A stretch of DNA of 9,416 bases, taken from positions 1-9,416 of the forward strand of contig JADGRS010000094.1 of the NCBI GenBank assembly GCA_017880705.1. Reading direction: 5' to 3'. This stretch comes from Burkholderiales bacterium (lineage in GTDB: Bacteria > Pseudomonadota > Gammaproteobacteria > Burkholderiales > Usitatibacteraceae). Below the pieces are notes generated by a model. It saw only the letters and a program-made list of their open reading frames with translations. It did not search any database and was not told where the DNA came from. The position numbers were made by a program, and so were the translations under genes. The stretch's first letter is position 1; each line of letters starts with the position of its first letter. Below, one piece after another: positions 7,216 through 9,416 of the stretch.

Positions 7216-7509
7216 ATGGCAACTGCAATGGCAACCGCACCGGTATCCGCTACTCCGATCGAACGCACACCCAACATCGGCGCGACGCTCGCGGCCGAGC
7301 TGCGCGGCATGGGCATCGACTCACTCGAGGCGCTCATGCGCGTCGGCTTCTGGGACGCGTGGCTGCAGTTGCGCCGCGCCAATCCCGACCGCAACAGCGT
7401 TCCCGCGTGCCTTGCGCTCGCGGGCGCCGTGGCCGGCGTGCGCTGGAACCATCTGCCGCCGAAAGTGCGCGCGGATATCCGTCAGCGGGTCAAGGCGGTC
7501 CGCGCGTGA
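7216..7509 (+). CDS. TfoX C-terminal-domain (helix-hairpin-helix-like) protein
   Basis: Small protein of 97 residues. Seen: after about 17 Ala/Thr-rich residues comes a single domain, TPNIGATLAAELRGMGIDSL, then a middle helix and VAGVRWNHLPPKVRADIRQR. This pattern (PNIG, AAELR-x-x-GI, a Trp near the end followed by LPP) matches the C-terminal domain of TfoX/Sxy competence regulators, a helix-hairpin-helix-like fold. The N-terminal TfoX domain is absent, so it is a stand-alone C-domain protein; such proteins are common and uncharacterised. The ATG is two bases after the thiolase stop, with GGAGG (7201-7205) ten bases upstream inside the thiolase end. Its stop overlaps the next start by one base (TGATG). 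Co-translation with acyl-CoA catabolism is clear, but its role there is unknown; nucleic-acid binding is only a guess from the fold. Confidence 0.82.
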   Translation: MATAMATAPVSATPIERTPNIGATLAAELRGMGIDSLEALMRVGFWDAWLQLRRANPDRNSVPACLALAGAVAGVRWNHLPPKVRADIRQRVKAVRA

Positions 7510-7766
7510 TGGGTGCCGCCACCCCGCGACGGCACACGGGGCTCGCCCTCCTCTTCTGCGCGGCGGCATTGCTCGCCACGGCCTGCGGTGAGAAGAAGGC
7601 CGCCAAGGTCGATGCCGAGGCCGAGCGCGCCGCGGCGCTCGAGCGCGCGAGGCACGACACGTTCGGTACCCAGGTGCAGGCGCTCGACAAGGCGAAGGCA
7701 CTCGAGGCCGACGTGAACAAGAAAGCGCAGGACTCGGTCGACAACGCCGAAAAAGACGCGAAATAG
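7509..7766 (+). CDS. Small predicted lipoprotein of unknown function
   Basis: 85 residues. Seen: a basic N-terminus (RRH at 7-9), a hydrophobic stretch [15 protein letters not shown] (11-25) and a lipobox-like ATAC with Cys26, followed by Gly. This predicts Sec export, cleavage by signal peptidase II and membrane anchoring. There is Ala rather than Leu at -3, so it is not a perfect lipobox. The mature part (about 60 residues) is Ala/Lys/Glu/Asp-rich, with [17 protein letters not shown] looking helical and coiled-coil-like. Similar tiny lipoproteins occur in Betaproteobacteria without known function, to my knowledge. ATG at 7509 overlaps the preceding TGA; a GTG at 7506 directly before it is an alternative. 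The next gene starts four bases after the stop. A periplasmic lipoprotein in an acyl-CoA operon has no obvious metabolic role. Confidence 0.8.
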   Translation: MGAATPRRHTGLALLFCAAALLATACGEKKAAKVDAEAERAAALERARHDTFGTQVQALDKAKALEADVNKKAQDSVDNAEKDAK

Positions 7767-7770
7767 GACC

Positions 7771-8925
7771 ATGCTCACGCGGGCGCATACCGATTTCCTG
7801 AGCGAGGAGCAGCGCATGATCCGCGACATGGCGCGGGAGTTCGCGCGCTCCGAGCTCGCGCCCCATGCGGGCCAATGGGAAGAGGAAGGCTGGATTCCCG
7901 ACGCGGTCGTCGCGAAGCTGGGCGATCTGGGGCTCCTCGGCATGGTGGTTCCCGAGGAATGGGGCGGCTCCTTCTCGGATTACGTGGCCTACGCGCTCGC
8001 CATGGAAGAGATCGCCGCGGGCTGCGCGTCGACGGCGACCCTCATGAGCGTGCACAACTCCGTCGGCTGCGGCCCGATCCTCGCGTGGGGAAGCGACGCG
8101 CAGAAGAAGGCGTGGCTTCCCGACATGGCCTCGGGGCGCAAGGTCGGCTGCTTCTGCCTCACCGAGCCGCAGGCGGGAAGCGAGGCCAACAATCTCAGGA
8201 CGCGCGCGGTGCTAAAGGACGGGCGCTGGGTGCTGAACGGCAACAAGCAGTTCGTGACCAACGGCAAGCGTGCCGCGGTCGCGATCGTCTTCGCGGTGAC
8301 CGATCCGGATCTCGGCAAGAAAGGACTTTCCGCCTTCATCGTTCCGACGGAGGCGCGCGGCTTCACGCCGCAGAAGCTCGAGAACAAGCTCGGCATCCGC
8401 GCCTCGGACACCTGCGCCATCGTGCTCGAGGACTGCGCGGTTGCGGAGGAGAACCTGTTGGGACCGCGCGGCAAGGGATTGGCCATCGCGCTCTCCAACC
8501 TCGAGGGCGGCAGGATCGGCATCGCCGCCCAGGCACTCGGCATCGCGCGCGCCGCGTTCGAAGCCGCCCTCGCCTATGCGAAGGAGCGCACCCAGTTCGG
8601 CAAGAAGCTCGTGGAGCACGCGCCCATCGGCGGCTACCTCGCCGACATGCACACGCGCATCAACGCGGCGCGGCTCCTCATCCTGCATGCGGCGCGCATG
8701 CGCACCGAAGGCATCCCGTGCCTCTCGGAGGCGTCGCAGGCGAAGCTCTACGCGTCCGAGCTGGCCGAGTGGGTATGCTCCAAGGCGATCCAGATCCACG
8801 GCGGCTACGGCTACCTGCACGACTATCCCGTCGAGCGCCACTATCGCGACGCGCGCATCACGCAGATCTACGAAGGCACCAGCGAGATCCAGCGGCTGCT
8901 CATCGCGCGCAACCTGTCCGAGTAG
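7771..8925 (+). CDS. Acyl-CoA dehydrogenase, short/branched-chain type
   Basis: FAD-dependent acyl-CoA dehydrogenase, 384 residues, cytoplasmic, using ETF as acceptor. Seen: [11 protein letters not shown] (129-139) at the FAD site, FVTNGK (161-166), ERTQFGKKL (272-280), [21 protein letters not shown] (340-360), and the catalytic Glu368 in [10 protein letters not shown]. The catalytic base is in the ordinary position, unlike the isovaleryl enzyme in the same cluster, so the two are not redundant copies. The motif usually reads EPGAGSD; here it is EPQAGSE. Inferred substrate: 2-methylbutyryl-CoA (isoleucine) or isobutyryl/butyryl-CoA, from the HSD10-like SDR and thiolase nearby. ATG at 7771 has a weak ribosome binding site. 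A stronger GAGGAG precedes the ATG at 7816, but that start would remove the conserved FLSEEQRMI, so 7771 is preferred. Confidence 0.93.
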   Translation: MLTRAHTDFLSEEQRMIRDMAREFARSELAPHAGQWEEEGWIPDAVVAKLGDLGLLGMVVPEEWGGSFSDYVAYALAMEEIAAGCASTATLMSVHNSVGCGPILAWGSDAQKKAWLPDMASGRKVGCFCLTEPQAGSEANNLRTRAVLKDGRWVLNGNKQFVTNGKRAAVAIVFAVTDPDLGKKGLSAFIVPTEARGFTPQKLENKLGIRASDTCAIVLEDCAVAEENLLGPRGKGLAIALSNLEGGRIGIAAQALGIARAAFEAALAYAKERTQFGKKLVEHAPIGGYLADMHTRINAARLLILHAARMRTEGIPCLSEASQAKLYASELAEWVCSKAIQIHGGYGYLHDYPVERHYRDARITQIYEGTSEIQRLLIARNLSE

Positions 8926-8929
8926 AACC

Positions 8930-9373
8930 CTGGCGATCCCACCCAAGACTTCGCCCCAGCCGGTCCTCGTCTGGGGAACCCAGCTCGCGGGCACCGCGGC
9001 GGTCGCGATCGCAATCTATCTGTTCTTTGGCCATGGCTCGCCGGTATTCGCGAACGTGGATCCCGAGTGGATGCGTTATGGCGTCTACGCGATACTCGCC
9101 GCAGCCGCGCCGGCGCTCTGGTATGTCCGCCGCTTCAAGCGCGCGCTCGACGCGGACATCTCGGCGGCGAATTCCCGGGGCGGAGTCGCCGATCCGCAGC
9201 TGCGCTCGGAGCTGCTGCGCAGGCTGCAGATCGGCGGCGCCCTCTGCGAGCTGCCCCTCGCCCTTGGCGCCTTGCACCTCATGGCGGGCGGCGAGCGGCG
9301 CAGCTTCATCGCCGGCGCGTGCGTGAGTCTCGCATTGAGGCTCTCCTACAGGCCGTTCACGGCGAAACGCTGA
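8930..9373 (+). CDS. Small four-helix membrane protein, non-ATG start
   Basis: Unrecognised integral membrane protein of about 147 residues. Seen: four hydrophobic stretches at residues 12-33, 50-66, 101-118 and 125-140 counted from CTG 8930, with a charged loop (RRFKRALDADISAANSRGG) between the second and third. No ATG, GTG or TTG lies in frame between the stop of the acyl-CoA dehydrogenase and the first helix. The first ordinary starts are GTG 9056 and ATG 9071, which would delete helix one. The CTG at 8930, four bases after the upstream TAG, is the best-placed candidate and reads (M)AIPPKTSPQP. It could be a true CTG start coupled to the previous stop, or an ATG with a base error. The end overlaps the next ATG by one base (TGATG), supporting a real gene in the operon. 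Function unknown. Confidence 0.68.
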   Translation: MAIPPKTSPQPVLVWGTQLAGTAAVAIAIYLFFGHGSPVFANVDPEWMRYGVYAILAAAAPALWYVRRFKRALDADISAANSRGGVADPQLRSELLRRLQIGGALCELPLALGALHLMAGGERRSFIAGACVSLALRLSYRPFTAKR

Positions 9374-9416
9374 TGCCTCGCATCAAGTCGCGACTCGATC
9401 CCGCCGCTCCCGCCTT
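9373..9416 (+). CDS. liuB: Start of probable methylcrotonyl-CoA carboxylase carboxyltransferase subunit (partial)
   Basis: Only the first 14 codons are present, MPRIKSRLDPAAPA followed by Phe or Leu, and the gene runs off the right edge. The pattern of a short start, then S-x-L-x-P/T and an -AF- resembles the N-terminus of acyl-CoA carboxylase beta subunits (LiuB/MccB: IxSxLxxxSxEFxAN). The position fits: carboxylation of 3-methylcrotonyl-CoA is the step after isovaleryl-CoA dehydrogenase, and liuA and liuB are usually neighbours. The ATG overlaps the upstream stop by one base. The call rests mostly on context; bases beyond the window would settle it. Confidence 0.52.
   Translation, partial: MPRIKSRLDPAAPA

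Noticed and set aside
6044..7240. 398-codon minus-strand frame opposite the thiolase
   Set aside because: Shadow of a complete thiolase; no family signature of its own.
7875..9326. 483-codon plus-strand frame through the second ACAD
   Set aside because: Out of frame with the ACAD, Arg/His-rich, and runs across the membrane-protein gene in the wrong frame.
1..9416. CRISPR array, tRNA, rRNA, insertion sequence, phage or defence genes
   Set aside because: No regularly spaced repeats, no transposase or integrase motifs and no RNA-gene-like stretches were seen on either strand.

Overview
The window is GC-rich (roughly two thirds G+C by eye), with densely packed genes and strong third-position G/C. 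It looks like part of a proteobacterial chromosome or metagenomic contig. The gene families (branched-chain transporter ATPase plus acyl-CoA ligase, liu-type leucine/isoleucine catabolism, a TfoX C-terminal-domain protein) fit Betaproteobacteria best. That placement is an inference; there is no rRNA or marker gene to confirm it.

Left part, minus strand, transcribed leftwards from about 3916: a metallo-beta-lactamase-fold hydrolase, then a 652-residue long-chain-type acyl-CoA synthetase, then a LivG-type ABC ATPase whose start overlaps the synthetase stop (ATGA). LivG is cut off: its homology stops near base 270. From there to base 1 the sequence is a different gene, the N-terminal part of an HxlR-type regulator with a probable one-base frameshift and a lower G+C content (about 59% by hand count over bases 1-240). 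This is either a real rearrangement or a chimeric contig end.

Middle and right part, plus strand, diverging from a short AT-rich intergenic stretch at 3917-4018: an HSD10-like short-chain dehydrogenase, isovaleryl-CoA dehydrogenase, a thiolase, a small TfoX C-terminal-domain protein, a small lipoprotein, a second acyl-CoA dehydrogenase, a small four-helix membrane protein, and the first 14 codons of what is probably the carboxyltransferase subunit of methylcrotonyl-CoA carboxylase. From the dehydrogenase at 4855 onward the genes are 13 bases or less apart or overlap by one base, so they probably form one operon.

Together the right-hand genes cover much of leucine breakdown (isovaleryl-CoA to 3-methylcrotonyl-CoA, carboxylation, final thiolysis) and of isoleucine breakdown (2-methyl-branched acyl-CoA oxidation, 2-methyl-3-hydroxybutyryl-CoA oxidation, thiolysis). 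The left-hand genes would take up and activate a carboxylic acid. I see no new defence, mobile or CRISPR system. The points most worth checking are the livG/hxlR junction, the membrane-protein gene with no ordinary start codon, and the two small uncharacterised genes embedded in the catabolic operon.
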